35,593 nucleotides of DNA from Candidatus Rokuibacteriota bacterium. GTDB lineage: Bacteria; Methylomirabilota; Methylomirabilia; Rokubacteriales; CSP1-6. Below the pieces are notes generated by a model. It was not told where the DNA came from. It saw only the letters and a program-made list of their open reading frames with translations, and did no database searches. Shown piece after piece: positions 1 to 7,259 of the stretch. The stretch spans positions 1 through 35,593 of the forward strand of contig JACPCW010000116.1 of the NCBI GenBank assembly GCA_016184365.1, given 5' to 3'. Made by a program: the position numbers and the translations under genes. Numbering within the stretch: position 1 is the stretch's first letter; every line of letters begins with the position of its first letter.

Positions 1-98
1 TCGATCCGGAAACGTACGAGGTCCGCGCGGACGGCGAGCGCCTGACGTGTGAAGCGGCCCGCGTGCTGCCGATGGCGCAGCGGTATTTCCTGTTTTGA
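1..98 (+). CDS. ureC: Urease subunit alpha, C-terminal end (partial)
   Basis: The window opens inside this gene, in the frame starting at base 3. It reads about 31 codons to TGA at 96-98. The visible tail ([14 protein letters not shown], then [11 protein letters not shown]) is the characteristic C-terminus of the urease catalytic subunit, which hydrolyses urea to ammonia and carbamate at a nickel centre in the cytoplasm. The active-site residues lie upstream, outside the window. The accessory genes ureE, ureF, ureG and ureD follow on the same strand, so this is the end of the structural part of a urease operon. The identification rests on the strongly conserved tail and on the neighbours. Confidence 0.93.
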   Translation, partial: DPETYEVRADGERLTCEAARVLPMAQRYFLF

Positions 99-180
99 TG
101 GGGGGCCCCGAAATGGCCCCCCATACCCCCCCGACGCTCGGAAGCGCCCCGGCGGAGCCGTGGCGCTCCTCGTCCTCCGT
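99..180 (+). repeat. Two-hairpin intergenic repeat, copy 1 (plus orientation)
   Basis: This copy fills the whole gap between the ureC stop and the ureE ATG. The first hairpin is GGGGGGCC (100-107) paired with GGCCCCCC (115-122) around the loop CCGAAAT. The second module runs CGCTCGGAAGCGCCCC...GCCGTGGCGCTCCTCG and can pair AGCGCC with GGCGCT. It matches copies at 9240-9314, 13006-13082 and 14853-14926. Because it lies inside an operon, it is unlikely to act simply as a terminator here; it might modulate ureC versus ureE mRNA levels. Confidence 0.85.
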
Positions 181-630
181 ATGAATCCGATCGTGATCAC
201 CAAGTCGCACGTGCACGTTCACGAGGACGAGCTCGCCGGGCGCGAAGCGGACGCGCTCGTCCTGACCGGCGAGGAGCGCCGCTGGGGACGCCGGCGCGTG
301 ACGACGCGCGCCGGGCGAGCGCTGCATCTCGCGCTGCCGACCGGGTCCGGTCTGACGCCCGGCGACGTCATCCACGTCGATGCCGACTGGTACGTGCGCG
401 TGGAGGCGGCGCCGGAGCCGGTGCTGGTCGTCCGACCGGCCTCGTGCGCCGAAGCGGTCCGCGTGGCGTTCGAGGTCGGCAACCGCCACTTCACCCTCGC
501 CGTCGACGGCGATCGCCTGCTGATTCCCGACGATCCCGCGATGGTGCAGCTGCTCGATCGGCTGGGCTTCGCGTACGAGCGCGTCGAGACGGCGTTCGTC
601 CCGATCGGCGCCGGCCACCGTCATGAATGA
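181..630 (+). CDS. ureE: Urease accessory protein UreE (nickel metallochaperone)
   Basis: 149 residues. UreE carries nickel to the UreDFG-apo-urease complex. The N-terminal region (NPIVITKSHVHVH, then EERRWGRRRVTT) matches the UreE N-terminal domain. A ferredoxin-like metal-binding domain follows (VLVVRPASCAEAVRVAFEVGNRH, about residues 80-105). The C-terminal His-rich tail is very short, only GHRHE, whereas some enterobacterial homologues have long His tails. The ATG at 181 is chosen because homology begins there; the open frame extends upstream only through the repeat and the ureC end. ureF starts 8 bases before this gene ends, indicating translational coupling. Confidence 0.92.
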   Translation: MNPIVITKSHVHVHEDELAGREADALVLTGEERRWGRRRVTTRAGRALHLALPTGSGLTPGDVIHVDADWYVRVEAAPEPVLVVRPASCAEAVRVAFEVGNRHFTLAVDGDRLLIPDDPAMVQLLDRLGFAYERVETAFVPIGAGHRHE

Positions 631-1309
631 CCTTCTGGCGGTGTTGCAGTTCGCCGACGGGCTGTTTCCCGCCGGGGGCTTCGCGCACTCGTTCGGGCTC
701 GAGACCTACGTGCAGGACGAGCGCGTCCGGGACGCCGACGGTCTGGCCGCGTTCGTGACGGCGCACCTCGAAGCCGGAACCGGTCCGTGCGACGCCGTCG
801 CGGCGGCACTGGCGGCGCGGCATGCGGTCGGCGGTGACGTCGCGGCGCTCGTCGCGCTGGACGCGCGGCTCGAGGCGATGAAGCCCGTGCCCGAATTCCG
901 CGTCGCGAGTCAGCAGATGGGGCGCCAGACGCTGCGCGTCGCGGCGGCGCTGCGCGATGACGTCGTGATCGCCGGGTTTGCCTCCGCCGTCGCGCACGGT
1001 CTCGCCGCCGGTCATCACGCCGTCGTCTTCGGCGCGACGCTCGGGCGCGACGGCGCAGCGCCGGCGGTGATCGCGGCCGCCTACCTGTACGCGTCGGCCA
1101 CGATGCTCGTCGGCGCGGGCATCCGGCTGCTCGCGCTCGGACAGGTGCAGGGCCAGCGCGTGCTCGCGCGCATGCGGCCGCTGATCGACCGCCTGGCGCA
1201 TGCGGCCGCGGCCGCGCCGGACGCCGGCGCCATGTGGAGCTTCACCCCAGGCCTCGAGCTCGCGGGCATCCGGCACGCGACGCTCGACACGAGGTTGTTC
1301 CGGTCATGA
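623..1309 (+). CDS. ureF: Urease accessory protein UreF
   Basis: 228 residues, mostly helical. UreF joins UreD and UreG to form the nickel-insertion complex and gates the GTPase activity of UreG. Family features visible are the N-terminal [25 protein letters not shown] segment (here [14 protein letters not shown], residues 10-23), the ASQQMGRQ stretch near residue 92 and the C-terminal part with the helix [10 protein letters not shown]. It overlaps ureE by 8 bases and its TGA overlaps the ATG of ureG (ATGA at 1306-1309), so the accessory genes form one coupled transcript. Length is normal for the family. Confidence 0.93.
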   Translation: MNDLLAVLQFADGLFPAGGFAHSFGLETYVQDERVRDADGLAAFVTAHLEAGTGPCDAVAAALAARHAVGGDVAALVALDARLEAMKPVPEFRVASQQMGRQTLRVAAALRDDVVIAGFASAVAHGLAAGHHAVVFGATLGRDGAAPAVIAAAYLYASATMLVGAGIRLLALGQVQGQRVLARMRPLIDRLAHAAAAAPDAGAMWSFTPGLELAGIRHATLDTRLFRS

Positions 1310-1947
1310 CCCACGACGTTCCGCGCCCGCTCCGGATCGGTATCGGCGGTCCCGTCGGCTCCGGCAAGACGGCGCTCACCGAACGCCTGTGCCTGGCCTT
1401 TCGCGAGCGTTTCGACATGGCGGTGATCACCAACGACATCTATACGAAGGAAGACGCGGAGTTCCTCGTCCGGCGCGGGGCGCTCGCGCCCGAGCGCGTC
1501 GTCGGCGTCGAGACCGGGGGATGCCCGCACACCGCGATTCGCGAAGATGCGTCCGTCAACCTCGAGGCGGCCGACGCGCTCATCAAGGCGTTTCCCGGCC
1601 TCGAGCTCCTGCTCATCGAAAGCGGCGGCGACAACCTCGCCGCGACGTTCAGCCCGGAGCTCGTCGACGCCACGATCTACGTCATCGACGTCGCGGAAGG
1701 GGAGAAGATCCCGCGAAAGGGCGGCCCGGGGATCACGCGGTCGGATCTGCTGGTGATCAACAAGACGGATCTCGCGCCGTACGTCGGCGCCGATCTCGGC
1801 GTCATGGCGCGGGACGCGCGCCGCATGCGCGGCGATCGGCCGGTCGTCTTCACCAATCTCAAGTCCGGCGAGGGCGTCGACGGCGTCGTGCGGTGGATCG
1901 CCGGCGACCTGCTGCTCGCGCCGGCCGCGACCCGCGTGGCTGGATGA
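1306..1947 (+). CDS. ureG: Urease accessory protein UreG (GTPase)
   Basis: 213 residues, SIMIBI-class GTPase that hands nickel to urease. The P-loop GPVGSGKT is at residues 15-22, the invariant nickel-binding CPH motif at 73-75 ([11 protein letters not shown]), ESGGDNL near 106, and the guanine-specificity motif NKTD in the C-terminal third. The ATG at 1306 is chosen because it overlaps the ureF stop and gives a normal N-terminus; a longer in-frame reading back to 1234 would overlap ureF without homology. ureD starts in its stop codon (ATGA at 1944-1947). All key residues are present. Confidence 0.96.
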   Translation: MTHDVPRPLRIGIGGPVGSGKTALTERLCLAFRERFDMAVITNDIYTKEDAEFLVRRGALAPERVVGVETGGCPHTAIREDASVNLEAADALIKAFPGLELLLIESGGDNLAATFSPELVDATIYVIDVAEGEKIPRKGGPGITRSDLLVINKTDLAPYVGADLGVMARDARRMRGDRPVVFTNLKSGEGVDGVVRWIAGDLLLAPAATRVAG

Positions 1948-2786
1948 CGGTCCGCGTCGGCGGCGCCGCCGGCCGCGTCGGGCGCGACGGCTCGCTGTCG
2001 CTCGTGTTCGAGCGCCGTGGCGGCCGCACCGTCGTCGCCCGGTCGCAGTTCACGCTGCCGTTGCAGGTGCTCGGGACCGTCGCGCTCGATGACCCCGCCG
2101 CGATCGTGTCGATCCTGAATCCGACGGGCGGGCTCGTCGGCGGCGATCGGCTCGCGATCGACGTCACGGTCGGTGAGTCCGCGCACGCGTGCCTGACCAC
2201 GCCGTCGGCGACGAAAGTGTATCGCGCGACGGAGACGCCGGCCGAGCAGCACGTGCGGCTTCGCGCCGCGGAAGGCGCGATCGTGGAATGGGTGCCGGAC
2301 CACACGATTCCGTTCCCCGGCGCGGCATTTCGCCAGACGATCGACGCGGACGTGGCCGCCGGCGCCACGCTCGTGCTCGTCGACGCGTATGCCGCGGGCC
2401 GCGTGGCGCGCGGCGAGGCCTGGCAGTTCGGGATGCTCGACAGCCGCTCCACCGTCCATGACGTGCACGGCCCGATCTTCGACGACCGCTTCGTGCTGGC
2501 GGGCTCCGCGCGCTGGGCGGATCTCGGACTGGCAGAGCGGTGTCCGTACTTCGCGACGGTTGCCGTCGTGACGGACGGGGCGCTCGACGCGCTCGGCGCA
2601 GCGCTCGACGCCGCGGCGCACCAGGCGCGCGACGTGCGAGCGGCGGTCGCGCGCCTGGCACGGCGCGGCGTCGTGCTCCGATGCCTCGCCCCGGACGCAC
2701 CGAGCCTGCTCGGCGCCATCGACCTCGCCTGGTCGCGCGCGCGCGAGGCGCTCGGCCTGCCGGCGCTCGCGCTCCGCAAGCCGTAA
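1944..2786 (+). CDS. ureD: Urease accessory protein UreD/UreH
   Basis: 280 residues. UreD is the scaffold that binds apo-urease and conducts nickel in the UreDFG complex. Family features include [11 protein letters not shown] near residue 40, the conserved [12 protein letters not shown] (about 58-69), [10 protein letters not shown] (about 86-95) and [12 protein letters not shown] near 117-128. It is the last gene of the cluster (order C-E-F-G-D, as in Bacillus or Helicobacter-type operons rather than the enterobacterial D-first order). The ATG start overlaps the ureG stop. No clear terminator follows; the 87-base gap to the next gene contains a TACACT -10-like box at 2816-2821. Confidence 0.92.
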   Translation: MTVRVGGAAGRVGRDGSLSLVFERRGGRTVVARSQFTLPLQVLGTVALDDPAAIVSILNPTGGLVGGDRLAIDVTVGESAHACLTTPSATKVYRATETPAEQHVRLRAAEGAIVEWVPDHTIPFPGAAFRQTIDADVAAGATLVLVDAYAAGRVARGEAWQFGMLDSRSTVHDVHGPIFDDRFVLAGSARWADLGLAERCPYFATVAVVTDGALDALGAALDAAAHQARDVRAAVARLARRGVVLRCLAPDAPSLLGAIDLAWSRAREALGLPALALRKP

Positions 2787-2815
2787 CCCGGGTAGCGGGT
2801 CGCCGCCCTTTCCGT

Positions 2816-2821
2816 TACACT
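2816..2821 (+). promoter_or_regulatory. Possible -10 element upstream of the DUF47-pit pair
   Basis: TACACT matches four of six positions of the TATAAT consensus and would place the start of transcription about 45 bases before the DUF47 ATG at 2874. No convincing -35 box is visible, so this is weak. It lies in the only gap between the urease genes and the phosphate genes. Confidence 0.3.
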
Positions 2822-2873
2822 TCACGCGGAACGTGCGACGATCTCCAACCGACCCGAACGCGACGGGGCCACC

Positions 2874-3491
2874 ATGTTCAATCTGATCCCGAGGGAAGTC
2901 CGGTTCTTCGACCTCTTCGAGCGCCAGTCCGAGTACATCATCCAGGCCGCGGGGCTGCTGCACGAGATGGCGTACAACTTCTCGGACGCGCGGGCGAAGG
3001 CGCACGCGATCAAGGAGGTCGAGCACCAGGGCGATTCGGTCACGCACGAAGTCGTCAAGCGCCTCAACACGACGTTCATCACGCCCATCGACCGGGAAGA
3101 CATCCACGCCCTCGCCACGCGGCTGGACGACGTGCTCGACTACATCGAGGCGTCCGCCGAGCGGCTCGTCGTGTACCGCATCAAGGAGCCGACATCCGCC
3201 TGCCGCGCGATGGCGGACGTGATCGTCTCCACGACCCACGCGATGGACCGGACGATTCGCTGTCTCCGGACCATGGATCCGGCGTTTCACGAGCACGCCG
3301 TCGAAGTGAACCGGCTCGAGAACAACGCCGACACGCTGCTTCGCGACAGCCTCGCCGCTTTGTTCGACGAGCAGAGCGATCCCATCGAGGTCATCAAGTG
3401 GAAAGAGATCTACGAGACGATGGAGATCGTCACCGACCGCTGCGAGGACGTCGCGAACGTGATCGAAGGGATCATCCTCAAGATGGCCTGA
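2874..3491 (+). CDS. DUF47 / PhoU-like phosphate transport accessory protein
   Basis: 205 residues, all-helical. DUF47 (TIGR00153) proteins resemble PhoU and are regularly encoded beside PiT transporters, where they probably regulate transport. Visible family features are the N-terminal FFDLFERQSEYIIQAAGLL, then KEVEHQGDSVTHEVVKRLNTTFITPIDREDI (about residues 43-75) and the acidic E-x-x-GD-x-x-T metal-binding type motif. The second half repeats a related helical hairpin (RLENNADTLLRDSLAALF). The pit gene starts 10 bases after the stop. Function in this organism is inferred from the family and context. Confidence 0.9.
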   Translation: MFNLIPREVRFFDLFERQSEYIIQAAGLLHEMAYNFSDARAKAHAIKEVEHQGDSVTHEVVKRLNTTFITPIDREDIHALATRLDDVLDYIEASAERLVVYRIKEPTSACRAMADVIVSTTHAMDRTIRCLRTMDPAFHEHAVEVNRLENNADTLLRDSLAALFDEQSDPIEVIKWKEIYETMEIVTDRCEDVANVIEGIILKMA

Positions 3492-3501
3492 TGGATCCGG
3501 C

Positions 3502-4497
3502 GTGCTGACCGCGGTCGTCCTCATCATCGTCGTCGCCCTGATTTTCGATTTCATCAACGGCTTTCACGACGCGGCGAACTCCATCGCCACGGTCGTCTCG
3601 ACGCGTGTCCTCACGCCGCTGCAGGCGGTCGTCTGGGCCGCGTTCTTCAATTTCGTCGCGGCATTCGGCTTCGGCGTGCAGGTCGCGACCACGGTCGGCA
3701 AGGGCGTCGTCGAGCCGGCCGTCGTCGATCAGTGGGTCATCCTGGCCGGTCTCATCGGCGCGATCGTGTGGGACCTGATCACCTGGCACTGGGGCCTGCC
3801 GACCAGCTCGTCGCACGCGCTCATCGGCGGCTTCGCGGGCGCCGCCATCGCGAAGGCGGGTACCGGATCCCTCGTGGCCGCCGGCCTGATCAAGATCGGC
3901 ATCTTCATGATCCTGGCGCCGATCATCGGGCTGACGGTCGGTTTCACGATGATGGTGTTGACGCTGAGGCTCTTCCGGAACGCGACGCCGGGTCGCGTCG
4001 ACTGGGTGTTCCGCCGCATGCAACTGGCGTCCGCCGCGGCGTACAGCCTCGGACACGGGACGAACGACGCGCAGAAGACCATGGGCATCATCGCCGTGCT
4101 GCTCTTCACGACCGGCTATCTCGGCAACGAGTTCCGCGTGCCGTTCTGGGTGATCCTCTCCGCCCACGCGGCGCTCGCCCTCGGGACGCTCGCCGGCGGC
4201 TGGCGCATCGTCAAGACGATGGGGATGCGGATCACCAAGCTGCGGCCCGTCGGCGGTTTCTGCGCGGAGACGGCCGGCGCGATCACGCTGCTCGGCACCG
4301 CGATCGGCGGCATCCCGGTCAGTACGACCCATACGATCACCGGCTCCATCATGGGCGTCGGCTCGACCCAGCGATTCTCGGCGGTGCGGTGGGGAGTCGC
4401 CGGCAACATCGTCTGGGCCTGGATCCTGACGATCCCCGCATCGGCCTTCGTCGCCGGCGTCTGCTGGTTCGTCCTCCGTCTGCTCGCGGCGGCGTGA
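3502..4497 (+). CDS. pit: Inorganic phosphate transporter, PiT family
   Basis: 331 residues, about ten hydrophobic membrane segments. PiT proteins import phosphate (or metal-phosphate) with protons or sodium. The two duplicated signature motifs are present: FINGFHDAANSIATVVSTR near residue 14, and GHGTNDAQKTMG near residue 184, plus GLPTSSSHALIGG and GIPVSTTHTITGS, the paired S-T-S-H type motifs. The GTG at 3502 is the only start giving an intact first motif. The stop overlaps the GTG of the following phosphatase remnant (4495), so the phosphate genes appear to form one transcript with the DUF47 gene. Confidence 0.92.
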   Translation: MLTAVVLIIVVALIFDFINGFHDAANSIATVVSTRVLTPLQAVVWAAFFNFVAAFGFGVQVATTVGKGVVEPAVVDQWVILAGLIGAIVWDLITWHWGLPTSSSHALIGGFAGAAIAKAGTGSLVAAGLIKIGIFMILAPIIGLTVGFTMMVLTLRLFRNATPGRVDWVFRRMQLASAAAYSLGHGTNDAQKTMGIIAVLLFTTGYLGNEFRVPFWVILSAHAALALGTLAGGWRIVKTMGMRITKLRPVGGFCAETAGAITLLGTAIGGIPVSTTHTITGSIMGVGSTQRFSAVRWGVAGNIVWAWILTIPASAFVAGVCWFVLRLLAAA

Positions 4498-5172
4498 ACC
4501 GCCGCGCGTTTCTTGCCTTCCTCGGCGCGACCGCGCTCGCATCCGTCGGGCGTCCGCAGCCCGCGAGCGCCGCGTTCGACGCGTTCGCCCCCATCGCGCC
4601 GTCGCGCGACGACGTCCTCGTCGTGCCCGAAGGCTTTCGCGCCGACCCGATCGTGCTCTGGGGGGATCGGCTCCGCGGCGGCGATCGCGTCGGGTACAAC
4701 GCCGACTTCACCGCGTTCTTTCCGCTGCCCGCCGAGGACGCGCTGCTGTGGGTGAATCACGAGTTCGTGAGTCTCGCGACGGCGGGCTTCGCCGGCGCGT
4801 GGGAGCAGTCGTTCCCGCTCGTGATGGGGCGGACGCCGGCGATCGAGGACGCGAAGCGCGACGTCGGCGGCTCCGTGGTCCACGTGCGCCGCGTGAACGG
4901 GCGCTGGCACGTCGTGCCGGACTCCCGCTATCACCGGCGCATCACGGCCGCCGCCACCGAGCGGATCGTTGCCGACGGTCCCGCCGTCGCCGATGTCTTC
5001 GAGCGCTACGATGTCGACGGCCTCGGCCGCACGGTGCAGGGCACGCACCCGGGTGACCGGTGGGGCGTTCGCGGCGCGGGCGACGTCACCGCGCCGCGCG
5101 GCAGCAACTGGCCCGCGGGAACGCCGGGCGCGCCGCCGCGCCCGGGCGTCGTCGCGATCACGCGTCGCTGAG
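4495..5172 (+). pseudogene. PhoX-type (DUF839) alkaline phosphatase with an internal deletion
   Basis: 225 codons from the GTG at 4495. The N-terminus NRRAFLAFLGATALAS...PASA is a Tat-type signal. What follows matches the first third of PhoX-like phosphatases: VVPEGFRADPIVLWGDRL, GYNADFTAFFPL, LLWVNHEFVS, VGGSVVHV, WHVVPDSRYHRRITA. At about residue 183 (GRTVQGT) the expected cysteine-containing NCSGG.TPWGT region does not appear. The frame continues instead as HPGDRW, then RGSNWPAGTPGAPPRPGVVAITRR, which looks like the extreme C-terminus of the same family (QHPGD...SNWPDG...RPRPATVVI). Several hundred residues containing the catalytic metal-binding propeller blades are missing, so it should be inactive. 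It could be a real deletion or an assembly collapse. It sits after pit, which fits an organic-phosphate scavenging role before the loss. Confidence 0.75.
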
Positions 5173-5219
5173 CGGCCCGCGCGACGAAGTCGCCGGCGCT
5201 CGCGTGAGATGATGAGCGC

Positions 5220-5660
5220 GTGAACGTCGTGATCGTCCGGGGCGTCACCGTCGCCGTCGTGATCGCGCTGATGGCGACGCCGGCGTCCGCGCAGACGTTG
5301 TTTGCACCGTCGACCGTCGGTGAAGCGCTCTCGCGATCCGCGATCGCGACGCCGACCGGCCGCGGCACGAATCCGAACGCCGACCTGAGCCAGCGCGTGC
5401 AGTCGATGCCTTTGACGCCGGTCGCGCCGTCCTCGCCCGGCGCCGCCGTGGCGATGCGGCCGGACATGATGTGGGTGCCGGATCGGTATGTGCCGGTGCC
5501 CGGCGCGCCGCAGGGCGTGCTCGTGCCGGGGCACTGGGAACAGCGGCTCTCCGATCGGTCCGTCTCCGTCCCGACACTCACGATCGTGCATCCGGCCGGC
5601 GAGTCGTCGGTGATTCCCGCAGGCGTTCGCCCGCCGGCCGACCAGCGGATCGGCCCGTAG
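5220..5660 (+). CDS. Small secreted protein with a WXXGXW-like segment
   Basis: 146 residues. A Sec-type signal peptide (VIVRGVTVAVVIALMATPASA, cleavage after residue 24) is followed by a low-complexity Ala/Pro/Thr-rich middle and then MMWVPDRYVPVPGAPQGVLVPGHWEQRLSD. The W-x-P-x-x-Y...VPGHWE pattern resembles the WXXGXW/YXWXPGHW repeats of small periplasmic proteins of unknown role. The GTG at 5220 is the only start in this frame before the signal peptide. It lies 47 bases after the phosphatase remnant. Function unknown; the secreted location is inferred from the signal peptide. Confidence 0.7.
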   Translation: MNVVIVRGVTVAVVIALMATPASAQTLFAPSTVGEALSRSAIATPTGRGTNPNADLSQRVQSMPLTPVAPSSPGAAVAMRPDMMWVPDRYVPVPGAPQGVLVPGHWEQRLSDRSVSVPTLTIVHPAGESSVIPAGVRPPADQRIGP

Positions 5661-5834
5661 CGTTCGGGCCCGATCAATTCCCGCGAGGTTCGACAAGTGT
5701 CCTCGGACTGGCGGCCGCAGCGTGTGATCAGAAGTCCGTGCTCGGCTCTTCGGGGCTGGCGGCGCGCCCGCGCCGGTATTGCCGGAGCCACTCCTGAGCC
5801 GGCGGGATCAGACGGCTGGCGCAGTTGCCCTCCC
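5661..5834. other. Intergenic stretch with no recognised gene
   Basis: About 175 bases between the secreted-protein gene and the ArsR operator region. Short hypothetical frames cross it but none shows a family pattern, signal peptide or ribosome-binding site. No tRNA-like fold was seen. Confidence 0.5.
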
Positions 5835-5869
5835 ATCAAGAACTCTTGTTGTCATCAAGAATTGTTGAT
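5835..5869. promoter_or_regulatory. Tandem ArsR-type operators
   Basis: ATCAAGAATTGTTGAT at 5854-5869 is an inverted repeat with arms ATCAA/TTGAT separated by six bases, the classic ArsR/SmtB operator geometry. A weaker copy, ATCAAGAACTCTTGTT, sits at 5835-5850, exactly 19 bases upstream, on nearly the same face of the helix. Both lie just before arsR in a conspicuously AT-rich patch. The ATG at 5882 follows 12 bases after the second site, so bound repressor would block transcription start. Autoregulation is inferred. Confidence 0.75.
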
Positions 5870-5881
5870 ACGTTGCCATGC

Positions 5882-6181
5882 ATGGCGACATCCGAGACGA
5901 CGGAGCGCGCGACCGCGCTCTTCCACGCGCTCGCGGATCCGACGCGACTCGACATCCTGGCGGAGCTCCGCGCGGGAGAGCAGTGCGTCTGCGTGCTCGC
6001 GGAGCGATTCGAAACGGGACAATCACGCCTGTCCTTTCACATGAAGACGCTCAGGGAAGCGGGACTCGTGACCGACCGGCGGCAGGGACGGTGGATCTAC
6101 TACGCCCTCAACCAGGACGCGCTCGAAGAAGCGGCGACGCTGATCGCGTCGCTGCGCGCTTCGCGGAGGAAACCGACATGA
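5882..6181 (+). CDS. arsR: ArsR-family arsenite-responsive repressor
   Basis: 99 residues, winged helix-turn-helix. ALADPTRLDILAELR (about 17-31) is the family's second helix. The metalloid site CVC (C35 and C37, in GEQCVCVL) matches the ELCVCDL As(III)-binding motif of classical ArsR proteins. The recognition helix is around QSRLSFHMKTLREAGLV and the wing around RRQGRWIYYALN. The ATG at 5882 is preferred over the upstream in-frame ATG at 5825 because that longer reading would run across the operators and homology begins here. Its TGA overlaps the arsM ATG (6178-6181), so repressor and methyltransferase are co-expressed. Confidence 0.92.
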   Translation: MATSETTERATALFHALADPTRLDILAELRAGEQCVCVLAERFETGQSRLSFHMKTLREAGLVTDRRQGRWIYYALNQDALEEAATLIASLRASRRKPT

Positions 6182-6987
6182 CCGAGCGAGCGATCAAGGA
6201 CGTCGTGAAGGAAAAGTACGGCCAGGCCGCCCTGCGCGTCGTCGAGAACGCCGCGTCGTGCTGCGGCTCCACGCGCAGCGAGCACGACGTGATCACGGGG
6301 AACCTCTACGCCGGCGACGAGACGGCGGCACTGCCGGCCGAAGCCGTCGCCGCGTCGCTCGGCTGCGGCAATCCGACGGCGCTCGCGGAGCTGAAGGCCG
6401 GCGAGATCGTGCTCGATCTCGGGTCCGGCGGAGGGATCGACGTCCTGCTCTCGGCGCGCCGGGTCGGGCCCACCGGCAAGGCGTACGGTCTCGACATGAC
6501 GGACGAGATGCTCGCGCTGGCGCATGAGAACCAGCGCAAGGCCGGTGTCACCAACGTGGAGTTCCTGAAGGGTGAGATCGAGACGATTCCGCTCCCGGAC
6601 GCGTCGGTCGACGTCATCATCTCGAACTGCGTCATCAATCTGTCGGCGGACAAGGACCGCGTGCTGGCCGAGGCGTTTCGCGTGCTGAAGCCGGGCGGCC
6701 GGCTGGCGGTGTCGGACGTCGTGGTCCGTGGCGACGTGCCGTCCGACATTCGCCGGAGCGTCGAGCTGTGGATCGGATGCGTTGCGGGCGCGCTCGAGGA
6801 GCAGGAGTATCGCGACAAGCTCGGCAAGGCCGGCTTCGGCGGGATCGAGGTCGAGCCGACGCGCGTGTATCGCGTCGAAGACGCGCGCGAGTTCCTCACG
6901 CGCGCCGGCCTGGACGCCGAGCGCATCGCGCCCGCGATCGACGGCAAGTTCATGAGCGCCTTCGTGCGTGCGGTGAAGCCCGCCTGA
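6178..6987 (+). CDS. arsM: Arsenite S-adenosylmethionine methyltransferase ArsM
   Basis: 269 residues. ArsM methylates As(III) stepwise using SAM, giving volatile or differently toxic methylarsenicals. The SAM motif DLGSGGGIDV is at residues 80-89, followed by YGLDMTDEML. Three cysteines fit the catalytic trio of the family: C63 (SLGCGNP), C151 (SNCVINL) and C201 (WIGCVAG). A CC pair at 28-29 is the usual N-terminal extra pair. The C-terminal domain looks complete (SAFVRAVKPA). It is translationally coupled to arsR and so is probably arsenite-induced. Confidence 0.95.
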   Translation: MTERAIKDVVKEKYGQAALRVVENAASCCGSTRSEHDVITGNLYAGDETAALPAEAVAASLGCGNPTALAELKAGEIVLDLGSGGGIDVLLSARRVGPTGKAYGLDMTDEMLALAHENQRKAGVTNVEFLKGEIETIPLPDASVDVIISNCVINLSADKDRVLAEAFRVLKPGGRLAVSDVVVRGDVPSDIRRSVELWIGCVAGALEEQEYRDKLGKAGFGGIEVEPTRVYRVEDAREFLTRAGLDAERIAPAIDGKFMSAFVRAVKPA

Positions 6988-7230
6988 GGGCGAGGTCCGC
7001 ATGGTGACCTGAACAACGTGAGCGCGCTGCCGATCGCCTCCGGCCTGCTCGCGCAGGGCATGCAGCCGGGCGCCGCGGTCGCCTTCGTGATCGCCGGACC
7101 CGTGACCACCGTGCCCGCGATGGCCGCGGTGTGGGGCATCGCGCACCGGCGCGTGTTCGCGGTGTATCTCGGCGTCGCGCTCGGCGGCGCCCTCGTGCTC
7201 GGTCTGGCGACCAACGCGCTGCTGGGCTGA
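6988..7230 (+). pseudogene. C-terminal fragment of an ArsP/YraQ-like permease
   Basis: The open reading from 7018 (GTG) gives 70 residues: LPIASGLLAQGMQPGAAVAF, then VIAGPVTTVPAMAAVWGI and two more hydrophobic stretches. This is the typical end of a UPF0718/ArsP-like permease (the ...P(I/L)A(S/A)GLLA.G...FL.AGP.T... repeat), of which these proteins normally have a full set of eight or so segments. The N-terminal two thirds, including the Cys motif, are absent. The frame stays open back to the arsM stop but contains no permease-like sequence. It is either a decayed gene or an assembly deletion. Its place after arsR-arsM suggests it was the efflux partner for methylated arsenicals. Confidence 0.65.
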
Positions 7231-7259
7231 TCCGCTCGCGGTGTGGCACCCTCGCGCTG

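Noticed and set aside
4495..5172. A complete small phosphatase-like protein of new type
   Set aside because: Both ends match PhoX-like sequence and the catalytic middle is missing, so an internally deleted gene is the simpler reading.
5661..5834. tRNA or small RNA gene before arsR
   Set aside because: No cloverleaf pairing, no T-loop GTTCRA-type motif, no conserved fold seen.
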